Source of the DNA: Anaerolineaceae bacterium
GTDB lineage: Bacteria; Chloroflexota; Anaerolineae; Aggregatilineales; Phototrophicaceae
Assembly (NCBI GenBank): GCA_020634165.1
Contig: JACKCF010000001.1
Location: 2,356,001 to 2,420,000, forward strand
Direction of reading: 5' to 3'
DNA length: 64,000 bases
This document shows, piece by piece, positions 17,623-25,806 of the stretch (positions are counted from its first letter, which is position 1; the number at the start of each line of letters is the position of its first letter). The notes under the pieces were generated by a model. That model was not told the DNA's origin. It made no database searches and saw only the letters and a program-made list of their open reading frames with translations. The position numbers were made by a program, and so were the translations under genes.

Positions 17623-19503
17623 ATGCAGTCGCGATTTTACAAGCAAGATATTCTGGTCGTTGCTCTGCTTCTGCTGGGCTTTGGCTTGCGCCTGTATACG
17701 ATTGGCAACCTACCCTTCCGCGGGGACGAAGCCTTTACTGTACAAAACTGGGTAATGCAGCCCCTTTTGAGCACCCTGCAAGGCATCATCGTTGACGACC
17801 CTCACCCACCACTGGCATACGCATCTTTTAACTTTTGGGGGGCACTCGTTGGCACCAGCGAAGTGGCGATCAGGCTGTTACCAGCCCTCATCAACACGAT
17901 TGGTATCGCCGCAATGTATGCCCTGGGGCGACGGCTTGGCAACCGCTGGGTTGGTGTGCTTGCCGCTTTTTTATGGGCTATCCATCCATTTGAGGTTTTC
18001 CACGCGCAAGATGCAAGAAATTACGGTATCTGGCCTGGACTGAGTGCGACCAGTCTATGGCTGGCACTCAAAGCTCTGCGAAGAAATCGACGCATTGATT
18101 GGCTGTTATATGCCGTTGCGGCGACACTGTCCCTATTTATCTACTATCTTGAGCTATTCGTACTAGCGGCCCTGAACCTTTATGTCATCCTCATCTATTG
18201 GCGCGACAGGCCCATTCTCAAACGTTGGTTTGGGGTGCAGGTCTTCCTGGGATTTTTGTTTGCCATCTGGGTGGTTTACTTCAGCATCGTGCTAGCAACT
18301 CAAGATATGTATGGGGGTACCGCCAACGTCACGAATCTCCAAACACTGCTTGAGTACTTCTTCTCCAGCCTCGCATTTGGGCAAACCTTACCCTATAGCT
18401 GGATGACCCTTCTGGGTTACAGCGTCCTGGTATTGATGGCCGTTCTGGTTGGCTACATCACAACGAAGGATAAAAAGCTGGGGCTACTGCTCGGCATACT
18501 TATCATTGTGCCGGTTGTCGCCCTGTCGATTGTGTCATTGAAGCTGAGTGTATATCGTCCGCGCTATATCATGGGCGTTATCCCTGCACTGATTCTGGCT
18601 GTATCGATTGGCAGTGCCTATTTGTATCGCAAAGGGGGTATTGCAAAGGTCATTGCGATGGGCCTTGTGGTTAGCTGGACAGGTATTTCCGTTATCAGCC
18701 TGAACAACTACTACCATGATCCTGTTTATGCCAAGTCTCACGATTGGCCTGCACTAGCAGATTATCTGGCACGGAATACAGCCGACAATGACCTCATTAT
18801 TCAGCAATCGACTGATGCCGCTTTTGGCTATTATTACCACCAGACAGGATCTACAGCACTGGATGTTGCCAGCCCTGTTTCGCCGGAACAAACGACCGAG
18901 GAATTAGAAGCGACTGTTAGCCAATTCATGACAGACTTTGATCGACTATGGCTTGTTTCTCGCCCAATCCCGAATTGGCCGAACCGAGATATCATCGAAA
19001 ATTGGGCGCTCACGAATATGCAGCTCAGTCTAGAGGCCTCGCCAGGGGGCATTCCTGTGAAGCTGTTCCTGCCCTGGGTCGTGGATGAACATGAAATTGA
19101 CGGCGAGCCATTAGCAAATTTGGATGATATTGTCGAAATTGCAGATGTACAGGTTTTCCCGCCGGATGGAAACGACCTGATCACCGTTTGGGTTTACTGG
19201 CGGGCACTGGGCACCAGCGAGGCACCCTTAAAAGGCTTTGTGCATTTAACAGGTGATTTTAACCCTGCAACGGGCGGCCCATTGTGGTCACAGGATGACC
19301 ATTTTCCACAGGATGGGAGCATTGCGACGAATGAATGGGAGGCTGGTAGCGTCTATCGCGATGTCTTCAGGCTATCAGTCGAGAATGTACCTGTTGGGGA
19401 ATATCAACTGATTCTAGGGATGTATGACGAAGCGACTTCAACAAGGTTGCTTACCGACAGAGGTGACGATTCCGCTGTAATCGAGACCATCACGCTGAAC
19501 TAA
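17623..19503 (+). CDS. GT39/ArnT-like membrane glycosyltransferase
   Basis: Integral membrane protein of 626 residues, with about ten helices in the first 375. The first extracytoplasmic loop carries FRGDEAFT (Asp-Glu pair at about residue 35), and DDPHPPL follows near residue 60. These are the hallmark motifs of dolichyl/polyprenyl-phosphate-sugar glycosyltransferases of the PMT_2 superfamily. The C-terminal 250 residues are a soluble beta-rich domain with no obvious relative. Substrate and acceptor cannot be told from sequence. The gene ends in a bidirectional terminator shared with the SPFH gene. Confidence 0.85.
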   Translation: MQSRFYKQDILVVALLLLGFGLRLYTIGNLPFRGDEAFTVQNWVMQPLLSTLQGIIVDDPHPPLAYASFNFWGALVGTSEVAIRLLPALINTIGIAAMYALGRRLGNRWVGVLAAFLWAIHPFEVFHAQDARNYGIWPGLSATSLWLALKALRRNRRIDWLLYAVAATLSLFIYYLELFVLAALNLYVILIYWRDRPILKRWFGVQVFLGFLFAIWVVYFSIVLATQDMYGGTANVTNLQTLLEYFFSSLAFGQTLPYSWMTLLGYSVLVLMAVLVGYITTKDKKLGLLLGILIIVPVVALSIVSLKLSVYRPRYIMGVIPALILAVSIGSAYLYRKGGIAKVIAMGLVVSWTGISVISLNNYYHDPVYAKSHDWPALADYLARNTADNDLIIQQSTDAAFGYYYHQTGSTALDVASPVSPEQTTEELEATVSQFMTDFDRLWLVSRPIPNWPNRDIIENWALTNMQLSLEASPGGIPVKLFLPWVVDEHEIDGEPLANLDDIVEIADVQVFPPDGNDLITVWVYWRALGTSEAPLKGFVHLTGDFNPATGGPLWSQDDHFPQDGSIATNEWEAGSVYRDVFRLSVENVPVGEYQLILGMYDEATSTRLLTDRGDDSAVIETITLN

Positions 19504-19507
19504 AAAA

Positions 19508-19530
19508 GGGCGCATTGAGCGCCCTCTTTC
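19508..19530. terminator. Bidirectional terminator between convergent genes
   Basis: GGGCGC (19508-19513) and GCGCCC (19519-19524) flank ATTGA. TCTTTC follows on the plus strand, and TTTTTT follows on the minus strand. Confidence 0.8.
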
Positions 19531-19553
19531 ACATGATCTGTTTATGAAATAGC

Positions 19554-20648
19554 CTACATTTCGTTAAGGCGTGCCTGCCATTTTTCCAGCAAGCGATTGT
19601 ATGCCGACTCGGAAATCTCGCCGTTCATCAAGCGCATATCAAGCTGGTCGATAGCAGCCTGAACTTCTTCTTTGGTTTGTGGCGCGCTGCTGGCAGCCGG
19701 TGCCGCTGAAGGTGCCGGAGATTGGCCACCCTGGTTGCCCATCATTTCCATCATTTTCTGCATCATCATTTGCTGCTGCATCATCATTTGCTGCTGCTGC
19801 ATGGCCTGGGCCTGTGCTGCTTCAGGATTCAGGGCGCCGCCGATGTTCTGGCCAACGCCGAAACCAACACCTGCACCTGCCAGTGCACCGCCGACACCTT
19901 CATTGCCAGCCGCAGTTTCAGCAATTTGCAGCCGCTTGATGCGCTCGTAGTTCTCCAGGCTGACATAGTTCATCAGCTCATCTGCCGAAGCCTGTTTGGC
20001 CTGGAATGGATTGGCATCAAGCGATGTGATCTTGATACCAAATTCATCCTCAAATTGCTGGCTGAGAGCGGAAAGAGTCGCACCTTCAACATCGCTCAAG
20101 AAGCCGTTAGCTTCCGGTACGCTCTGGACACCCGAACCCATCAGCAGGACGGTCAATTCACCAAGCAGTTTGGTTTGCAGCGCGTTTTTCATGTCGCCAA
20201 CGCGGGTAATTGGCTTGCCGACGCCAAACTTCTTGAGGAAGCGCATGGGATCGGAAATGGAGATATTCATGGTGCCATGCGTACTCAGCAGAACAGCCCC
20301 CATACCTTTACCGGGCGTTTCCAGCGGGATTGGCGGATTGGTTCCCCAACCGATCTGTGGCATGTCCTTGAGGTTGATGAAGTAGAGGTCCGCAGTAAAG
20401 GGAGTACGGCCACTTGTCGCGAGGCCGATGAGTCCGGCCAAGATCGGAATATTGGCAACCGACAGCGTATGGCGACCTGTTTGCAGAGCATCCAGCGCCT
20501 CGCCACCACGAACAAAGACCGCTACCTGGCTTTCGCCGACAATCACCTGCGAGCCAAAGCGCCAATCACCACTCCCCCGCTGCGGCTCACGATAAGTAAA
20601 TTCATCATCCATCACGTTGGTATGATCAATCACGTCAATAATGCGCAT
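19554..20648 (-). CDS. SPFH-domain protein with Gln/Met-rich tract and SHOCT-like tail
   Basis: The 364 residues resemble the virion-core/YdjI branch of SPFH (stomatin/flotillin-like) proteins. An SPFH domain spans about residues 30-235 (VAVFVRGGEALDALQTGRHT; FEDEFGIKITSLDANPF). A Gly-rich hinge, a tract rich in Gln and Met (residues 280-305) and an Ala/Pro linker follow. The C-terminal helical pair (IDQLDMRLMNGEISESAYNR) resembles SHOCT, a module common at protein C-termini. SPFH proteins oligomerise on membranes, but no membrane helix is visible here. AGGAG precedes the ATG. It is the last gene of a three-gene minus-strand cluster. Confidence 0.8.
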   Translation of the reverse strand: MRIIDVIDHTNVMDDEFTYREPQRGSGDWRFGSQVIVGESQVAVFVRGGEALDALQTGRHTLSVANIPILAGLIGLATSGRTPFTADLYFINLKDMPQIGWGTNPPIPLETPGKGMGAVLLSTHGTMNISISDPMRFLKKFGVGKPITRVGDMKNALQTKLLGELTVLLMGSGVQSVPEANGFLSDVEGATLSALSQQFEDEFGIKITSLDANPFQAKQASADELMNYVSLENYERIKRLQIAETAAGNEGVGGALAGAGVGFGVGQNIGGALNPEAAQAQAMQQQQMMMQQQMMMQKMMEMMGNQGGQSPAPSAAPAASSAPQTKEEVQAAIDQLDMRLMNGEISESAYNRLLEKWQARLNEM

Positions 20649-20696
20649 GCGTTATGTCTCCTTGTTGAATAGGTCCCGATAGGTCATATTTTCGGT

Positions 20697-21236
20697 CTAA
20701 AGGTCTTCACTGAGTTCGAGAATGACATCTTCACGCAGCTTGAAAGCTTCTATCGCCTCTACTGCGGTATCGTATACGGTGTCAAGTGCATCGGAGAAAT
20801 CGTCACCGGACTCTACTTTCGCTTCCAATTCATCCAGCGCTTTTCCCAAGGACATCTGATAACGAATTTGCGCCTCGTCAAACGCATAGATGCGCTTGAG
20901 GGCTTCTTCGTCAATTTTGATCGAGGCCCACATACCGGAGTACTTGGGTGCAGCGGCCGCTACACGATCTGTATATGACTGCATCTTGGACTTGACTTCA
21001 CGGGTACGGCTCATGTGGCGCAGGCCCTTGCCGCCATCGAGTATTTCATGCTCAATACGTCCGAAGCGATCAACAAGCTTCTGAAATTCAGAAGCCAAGT
21101 ACTGGCGCAAAAGCGTATCCGCCTTACGGCGAGCCTGCATTTCCTGATAGCCACGGAAACCAGGGATACGTGATACCAGGTTTTCCAGACTGCCCTTTTG
21201 CGAGATGATGCGATCATACAAACTTGTCAAAGCCAT
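20697..21236 (-). CDS. Conserved helical/coiled-coil protein of the SPFH cluster
   Basis: A 179-residue, entirely helical protein with no membrane segment or catalytic motif that I recognise. Basic helices (EMQARRKADTLLRQYLASEF) are followed by long amphipathic helices rich in Glu and Asp. The presence of GGKGLRHMSRTREVKSKM suggests a conserved core. It sits 48 bases before the SPFH gene and has a strong GGGAGG ribosome-binding site, so it is likely a partner of that protein. The function is unknown. It is not PspA, whose length and motifs differ. Confidence 0.65.
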   Translation of the reverse strand: MALTSLYDRIISQKGSLENLVSRIPGFRGYQEMQARRKADTLLRQYLASEFQKLVDRFGRIEHEILDGGKGLRHMSRTREVKSKMQSYTDRVAAAAPKYSGMWASIKIDEEALKRIYAFDEAQIRYQMSLGKALDELEAKVESGDDFSDALDTVYDTAVEAIEAFKLREDVILELSEDL

Positions 21237-21340
21237 GTTTTCCTCCCTTAAAGAGTATGAATATGCCGTACTGGCGTATCTATGTGCATACTGATACCAC
21301 TATAACCTAAATCACAAATTTATATCCCCCAATAACTGGG

Positions 21341-21865
21341 TTATATAACGCTGTATTCGCAATTGCAATTGCGGCATACCGTCTGACCGGACGGAGAAAT
21401 CACAATTGGGGCATGACATTGTAAACATTGCGTAAGTGATAGCAGGTCGTCCGCTGATAACCGAAGTATGGTCCCAGAGGACCAATCCACATAGCCATTA
21501 AAGATTGCCAGATTGGTCATCGAGGCGATTTCCTCGGCAATCTCAGCCTCGGTCACATTCAGCTTTTGGGCCAACGATGCAAATGACATGGATTCGCGTA
21601 CAGCCAGGCTATCCAAAATGTTGCGCTGAAGAACCATGTCTTCATTTGGCTCAGCGTCTAACTCATTTTCACCACGCGAGTACAGATAAAGACCAGCAAT
21701 AACTATCGGGGCAACGATGGCAAAAAACACGATTGCACGCAGAATCAGATCACCGATTGCCAGCCCAGATAGCCCCGACTCTGTGGCCAACCAAAAACCA
21801 GCAATCGCCGTAAGCAGAATGCCAATTCCGATTAAGATAATCCCTGCGATGCGCATACGCCCCAT
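21341..21865 (-). CDS. Membrane protein with winged-helix-like and zinc-ribbon domains
   Basis: The 174 residues begin with two membrane helices (IAGIILIGIGILLTAIAGFW; AIVFFAIVAPIVIAGLYLY). A short helical region resembling a winged helix follows (SFASLAQKLNVTEAEIAEEI). The C-terminal zinc ribbon has CLQC and CRNC. The arrangement suggests a membrane-bound regulator or sensor. ATG at 21865 is chosen; the TTG at 21877 overlaps its only possible ribosome-binding site, and ATG at 21856 is also possible. It leads the SPFH cluster and has an extended -10 promoter upstream. Confidence 0.68.
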   Translation of the reverse strand: MGRMRIAGIILIGIGILLTAIAGFWLATESGLSGLAIGDLILRAIVFFAIVAPIVIAGLYLYSRGENELDAEPNEDMVLQRNILDSLAVRESMSFASLAQKLNVTEAEIAEEIASMTNLAIFNGYVDWSSGTILRLSADDLLSLTQCLQCHAPIVISPSGQTVCRNCNCEYSVI

Positions 21866-21919
21866 AACGGCGTTCAATCCTAAGTGTGGCGGTGAATACC
21901 GGATATAAATTGAGCGCGT

Positions 21920-21928
21920 ATTATAGCA
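21920..21928 (-). promoter_or_regulatory. Extended -10 promoter of the SPFH cluster
   Basis: The minus strand reads TGCTATAAT, a TGn-extended -10. No clear -35 is present, as is usual for extended -10 promoters. The implied start near 21913 leaves a leader of about 48 bases. Confidence 0.5.
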
Positions 21929-22064
21929 TCCGACAATCAGATCGGCACACGGAAGACACTAACCCAGCGGAAGCCATGCTTATTGATGTGGCGCATCAAG
22001 TGTGATAAGTGTAATATGGTTGTCAATAAACGATTTGTATTCGGCTAAAAAAGGGAGTGCCTGT

Positions 22065-23864
22065 ATGCATAAGAGATGGGCGATTGGTTTGCTGATTATT
22101 GCCATGTTCATGCAGGTGGGATGGGCGTACGCGCAGGATAGCGAGACACCAACAGAAGAGACACCCGCCGCTACTGAAGAAGTCGCAACAGAAGAACCAG
22201 CAGCAGAAGCAACGCCTGCAGCTACAGAGGCAACGCCTGAGCCTATGCGCTATGTGGTGCAGCCTGGTGACAATCTGTTCAGGATTGCGCTGCGCTTCAA
22301 CGTCAGGCTATCGGAACTGGCAGCGGCTAATGGCATCACCAATCCGGCGCTGATCTATGTCGGCCAGGTGCTTACTATTCCAAGCACACAGGCACAACCC
22401 ACGCCTGAGCCAACCGTTGAGGTTACGGAAGAGGTGACTGAGGAGCCAACCGCTGAAGTCACAGAAGAGCCGACGGAAGAACCCACTGAGGAACCGACGG
22501 CAACTGAAACGCCGCAACCCACAACGCAGAATTATACTGTTCAGCGGGGTGATACCCTCTTTACGATTGCTGTGCGCTTCAATACGACAATTTCCCAACT
22601 GGTCAGCCTGAATAACCTGGCAAATGCCAATGTCATCTACAGCGGGCAGGTCCTTCTGGTCCCAGTGGCAGGTGCGACACCGGCAACACCAGTGCCGGTT
22701 GTCACAGAAACACCTGCAGCCACAGAAGAAACGACACCTGAAGAAACCACGCCCGAAGAAACCACAACCCCGGAGGCCACAGAAGAACCTGTTGTCATGC
22801 AACCAGGTATTGAAGTTTTCGTCACCGGACAAGAAGTTGGCGCCCTGGTGAGCCAGGCACAACAAGTTGGTGTGGAATGGGTGAAACTGACCGTCAACTG
22901 GCGCGATGTTGAGACGCAACAAGGCAACCTGAATCTGGATGACATCGATGCGGCAGTTAACGCCTTCAATGCTGCTGGCATCAATATTCTGATGCAGTTA
23001 ACCGGAGCGCCCGATTGGGCACGCCCGAGTGCTTCCGAATTTGTTTTGGCCAGCAGCGAATATGGACCACCTGATGATGTCAATTCATTTGCGCAGTTTG
23101 CCAGCAACATCGCTGCACGCTACGGCAGCAAAGTTCAGGCTTACCAGATATGGAATGAGCCGAACCTGCGTCGCAACTGGATCGACGCGGCTACGACTGA
23201 ACGCTCAAATGCTAAGTTATCAGGCATCGCCTATATTGATCTTCTGCGCGTTGCTTATGATGCCATCAAGTCGGCAAATTCAACTGCGATGGTCATCAGT
23301 GCCGGACTAGCTCCGACTGGCCTAAATGATGGGGTCAATGCTTTTGATGATCGCCAATACCTTCTCAATCTGCTCGGTAGTGGCCTGGCTGATGTAAGTG
23401 ACGGTGTAGGTGTTCATCCAGACGGATTCGCGAATCCACCTGATGCCCGTTCCCCTGAGCAAGCCCCAGGCGTTGATACGCACTTTGACAGCCCGCGCTT
23501 CTTCTTCCTGGATACACTGGACGAATACCACACAATCCTGGTAAATGCTGGCGATACTGACCCGCTGTGGGTGACTCGCTTTGGCTGGGGCACTGCCGAG
23601 GGCAACGCGCTCATCCAGCCAAATGAGTTCAACATCTTCCTGACCTACACCAGCCCACAGGAACAAGCGCTTTATACCGTTCGCGCTTTTGAACTTGGCA
23701 ATGAACTGGGATACGTCGGCCCGATGATCCTGTTCAACCTAAATGGCTGTGCTGCTGGTATCGCAGAAGCATGCTACTACAGCCTGGTAGATTCGTCGGT
23801 AACGGCACGTCCCGTGTTCAACTCGTTAGAGAGTATGCAGGGAACGGTGGAAGCTGGCGGCTAG
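22065..23864 (+). CDS. Secreted LysM protein with catalytically altered glycosidase-like barrel
   Basis: The 599-residue protein has a signal peptide (residues 1-24, ending YAQDS), a Thr/Glu/Pro-rich stretch, and LysM domains (VVQPGDNLFRIALRFN; TVQRGDTLFTIAVRFN) joined by T-P-E repeats. A TIM-barrel domain of the GH-A type follows from about residue 245. The acid/base motif is intact (QIWNEPN). Where the nucleophile Glu is expected at the seventh strand, the sequence reads LWVTRFGW, with Arg. It may therefore bind glycans without cutting them. GGGAG seven bases before ATG 22065 fixes the start; an upstream in-frame ATG at 22002 would push the signal peptide inside. A 10-bp terminator follows. 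Confidence 0.85.
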   Translation: MHKRWAIGLLIIAMFMQVGWAYAQDSETPTEETPAATEEVATEEPAAEATPAATEATPEPMRYVVQPGDNLFRIALRFNVRLSELAAANGITNPALIYVGQVLTIPSTQAQPTPEPTVEVTEEVTEEPTAEVTEEPTEEPTEEPTATETPQPTTQNYTVQRGDTLFTIAVRFNTTISQLVSLNNLANANVIYSGQVLLVPVAGATPATPVPVVTETPAATEETTPEETTPEETTTPEATEEPVVMQPGIEVFVTGQEVGALVSQAQQVGVEWVKLTVNWRDVETQQGNLNLDDIDAAVNAFNAAGINILMQLTGAPDWARPSASEFVLASSEYGPPDDVNSFAQFASNIAARYGSKVQAYQIWNEPNLRRNWIDAATTERSNAKLSGIAYIDLLRVAYDAIKSANSTAMVISAGLAPTGLNDGVNAFDDRQYLLNLLGSGLADVSDGVGVHPDGFANPPDARSPEQAPGVDTHFDSPRFFFLDTLDEYHTILVNAGDTDPLWVTRFGWGTAEGNALIQPNEFNIFLTYTSPQEQALYTVRAFELGNELGYVGPMILFNLNGCAAGIAEACYYSLVDSSVTARPVFNSLESMQGTVEAGG

Positions 23865-23889
23865 AGCCAGTTCATGCAAAAACAGGCAA

Positions 23890-23922
23890 ACGGCGGATGC
23901 GGGACATCCGCCGTTTTATTTT
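23890..23922 (+). terminator. Rho-independent terminator
   Basis: ACGGCGGATG (23890-23899) pairs perfectly with CATCCGCCGT (23905-23914) around CGGGA. TTTATTTTG follows. Confidence 0.9.
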
Positions 23923-23952
23923 GTGAAAAAGTACGGCGTCAGGTCACACTTC

Positions 23953-23961
23953 TGTTATGAT
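23953..23961 (+). promoter_or_regulatory. Extended -10 promoter of the receptor-like kinase
   Basis: TGTTATGAT fits the TGn-extended -10 form, about 40 bases before the ATG at 24002 and downstream of the preceding terminator. No strong -35 is visible. Confidence 0.42.
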
Positions 23962-24001
23962 TGTTTGATAGGCTTGTCTGGACTTGCGTGACGGGGTAGC
24001 T

Positions 24002-25792
24002 ATGGACAAGAGCACAGAGACTTTTGACGCTCATCTGAATCGATATGAATTACAAGAGCGCATCGGCAGCGGGGGTATGGCCGTTGTCTATAAAGCATTT
24101 GATAAGCAACTTAAGCGCACAGTTGCGATTAAGATTCTACACGAGCATCTTGCGGCAGATGAATCTTTCAGGGAGCGATTTGAACGAGAAGCACAGTTCA
24201 TTGCCAGCCTGAATCATCCAAATATCATGCAAATCTTCGACTTTACGTCCCGCGAAATTGGTGACTCATCAATGTTTTGCATGATGATGCCCTATCTGCC
24301 AGGGACAACCCTCGCAGATGAGCTAAAAGCAGCCGAGAAGAAAAATACAAGGCTGTCCCAGGATCGCATCTCCAAAATTGGCCGTGACCTCACGAGCGCA
24401 CTGGACTATGCCCATTCACATGGCATGATTCATCGCGATGTGAAGCCAGCCAATGTACTGTTCGATGATCGAGGTCGTGCTATCCTGACAGACTTTGGCA
24501 TCGCGCGGTTAGCACAAGGCAGCACGCTGACGGCTGAGGGACTTATCGTGGGGACGCCAGCCTACATGTCGCCGGAACAGGCAACTGGCGAAGACCTTGA
24601 TGGGCGCAGTGATATGTATTCACTGGCCGTCATCCTCTTCGAGATGATCGCCGGACGATTACCATATCCCAGTGATGGCAGTGCCAGCGTACTCGTCAAA
24701 CACTTAAATGACCCTGTTCCGTCGATTTCCGAGTTTTTAGAGAGTCGCAATCCTGAATTAGATTTATTCTTCAGAAAGGCACTTGCTAAATCGGCTGCAG
24801 ATAGATTCCAGACAGCCGATGACATGCGGCAGGCCTTTGAAGACGCTTATTGTGATGATACAGCTATTGCCAGCCCCGTCAGCACTTCGGATCATCATAC
24901 GCCTGCAACCGTGATGTTCGCGAATCCATCTATGACTCCTAGAGATAATGAGCAGCATACAACTGCCACACGGATCGTGCAGACGCTTTCCACAACGATT
25001 GTGCAGCCTGTAAAGAAAAATCCAATTGGCATCCTGGCCCTGGCAATAGCGGCGATTGCCCTACTGCTGGTCGCACGATTTACACAGCAGCCCGCTGCCG
25101 TCCTCCCCGAAGAAGGTACGCCAACAACAGCGGTCGTAGAGAATGACAACAGTAGTATGACTGGCTCGCTCTACTTCGAGACAGATTTCGGTAATGGTGA
25201 TGATGCTGGAATGTGGGAACTCGCTGATTCCAGCGGCGTTGAACATGAAATAGATGGCAACTCGCTGGTGTTGCGAAATATGCAGGACCGTATCGCATCT
25301 ACGACGTTGTTCGCAACAGACTACACCTACAGCGATGTCGATATTTCATTAACGGGGCAACTTGTTGCTGATAGTCATCCGCCCAGTGCTTACGGTATCG
25401 TTTTCCGGTATGTCGACAGCGGCAATTACTATGTTTTTGCAGTCGATGGCCAGGGACGTTATGGGCTATGGCGGCGCGCTGTTGTTGATGGCTCTGCGCA
25501 GTGGATACAGCTCCATGAAGGAAATGACTGGATTATTGACAGTCATGTAAATGCGATTGGCGAGAGCAACGCGCTGCGCGTGGTGACTATTGGCGAAGAG
25601 ATTCGTGGCTATGTGAACGGCAATTTGCTCATCACGGCCCATGATGATGCCCTTGGTGAAGGCAATATTGGCATTTACACGGGGTCAACGAGTGCTGCGA
25701 ATACCATTGTCGTCGTCAGTGATTACGCGGTTGGCCCTGTTGTACCCGAAGATGAGGAAACCAAAGCTAATTCCATGACTTTAGAAAATTAG
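24002..25792 (+). CDS. Receptor-like Ser/Thr protein kinase with extracellular lectin-like domain
   Basis: The 596-residue single-pass kinase has a Hanks-type catalytic domain at residues 15-285: GSGGMAVVYKAF, VAIKILHEH, HRDVKPAN, DFGIARL and GTPAYMSPEQ are all intact. A juxtamembrane linker leads to one helix near residue 345 (IGILALAIAAIALLLVARF). The outer ~220 residues form a beta-rich LamG/concanavalin-like domain (GIVFRYVDSGNYYVFAV; LRVVTIGEEIRGYVNG), a plausible glycan sensor. ATG 24002 follows GGGG; an upstream TTG at 23984 is less likely. It converges on a second kinase, and a hairpin straddles its stop codon. Confidence 0.9.
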   Translation: MDKSTETFDAHLNRYELQERIGSGGMAVVYKAFDKQLKRTVAIKILHEHLAADESFRERFEREAQFIASLNHPNIMQIFDFTSREIGDSSMFCMMMPYLPGTTLADELKAAEKKNTRLSQDRISKIGRDLTSALDYAHSHGMIHRDVKPANVLFDDRGRAILTDFGIARLAQGSTLTAEGLIVGTPAYMSPEQATGEDLDGRSDMYSLAVILFEMIAGRLPYPSDGSASVLVKHLNDPVPSISEFLESRNPELDLFFRKALAKSAADRFQTADDMRQAFEDAYCDDTAIASPVSTSDHHTPATVMFANPSMTPRDNEQHTTATRIVQTLSTTIVQPVKKNPIGILALAIAAIALLLVARFTQQPAAVLPEEGTPTTAVVENDNSSMTGSLYFETDFGNGDDAGMWELADSSGVEHEIDGNSLVLRNMQDRIASTTLFATDYTYSDVDISLTGQLVADSHPPSAYGIVFRYVDSGNYYVFAVDGQGRYGLWRRAVVDGSAQWIQLHEGNDWIIDSHVNAIGESNALRVVTIGEEIRGYVNGNLLITAHDDALGEGNIGIYTGSTSAANTIVVVSDYAVGPVVPEDEETKANSMTLEN

Positions 25793-25798
25793 CTTTGG
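25761..25798. repeat. 12-bp inverted repeat spanning the kinase stop codon
   Basis: CCAAAGCTAATT (25761-25772) and AATTAGCTTTGG (25787-25798) are exact inverted copies with a 14-base loop. The TAG stop of the upstream kinase is inside the right arm. No T-run follows on the plus strand. It may be a transcript-end or stability hairpin between the convergent kinase genes. Confidence 0.6.
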
Positions 25799-25806
25799 TA
25801 AAGCTG

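Noticed and set aside
19722..19810. Short repeated ATCAT/TGCTG motifs, considered as a microsatellite or CRISPR-like repeat
   Set aside because: They are codon repeats for Gln and Met inside the SPFH gene; there are no spacers of regular length.
19722..20672. A 316-codon open frame on the plus strand, antisense to the SPFH gene
   Set aside because: It is open because of the biased codons of the Gln/Met/Ala-rich minus-strand gene. The translation is His/Cys/Leu-rich with no domain, and the minus-strand SPFH protein accounts for the region.
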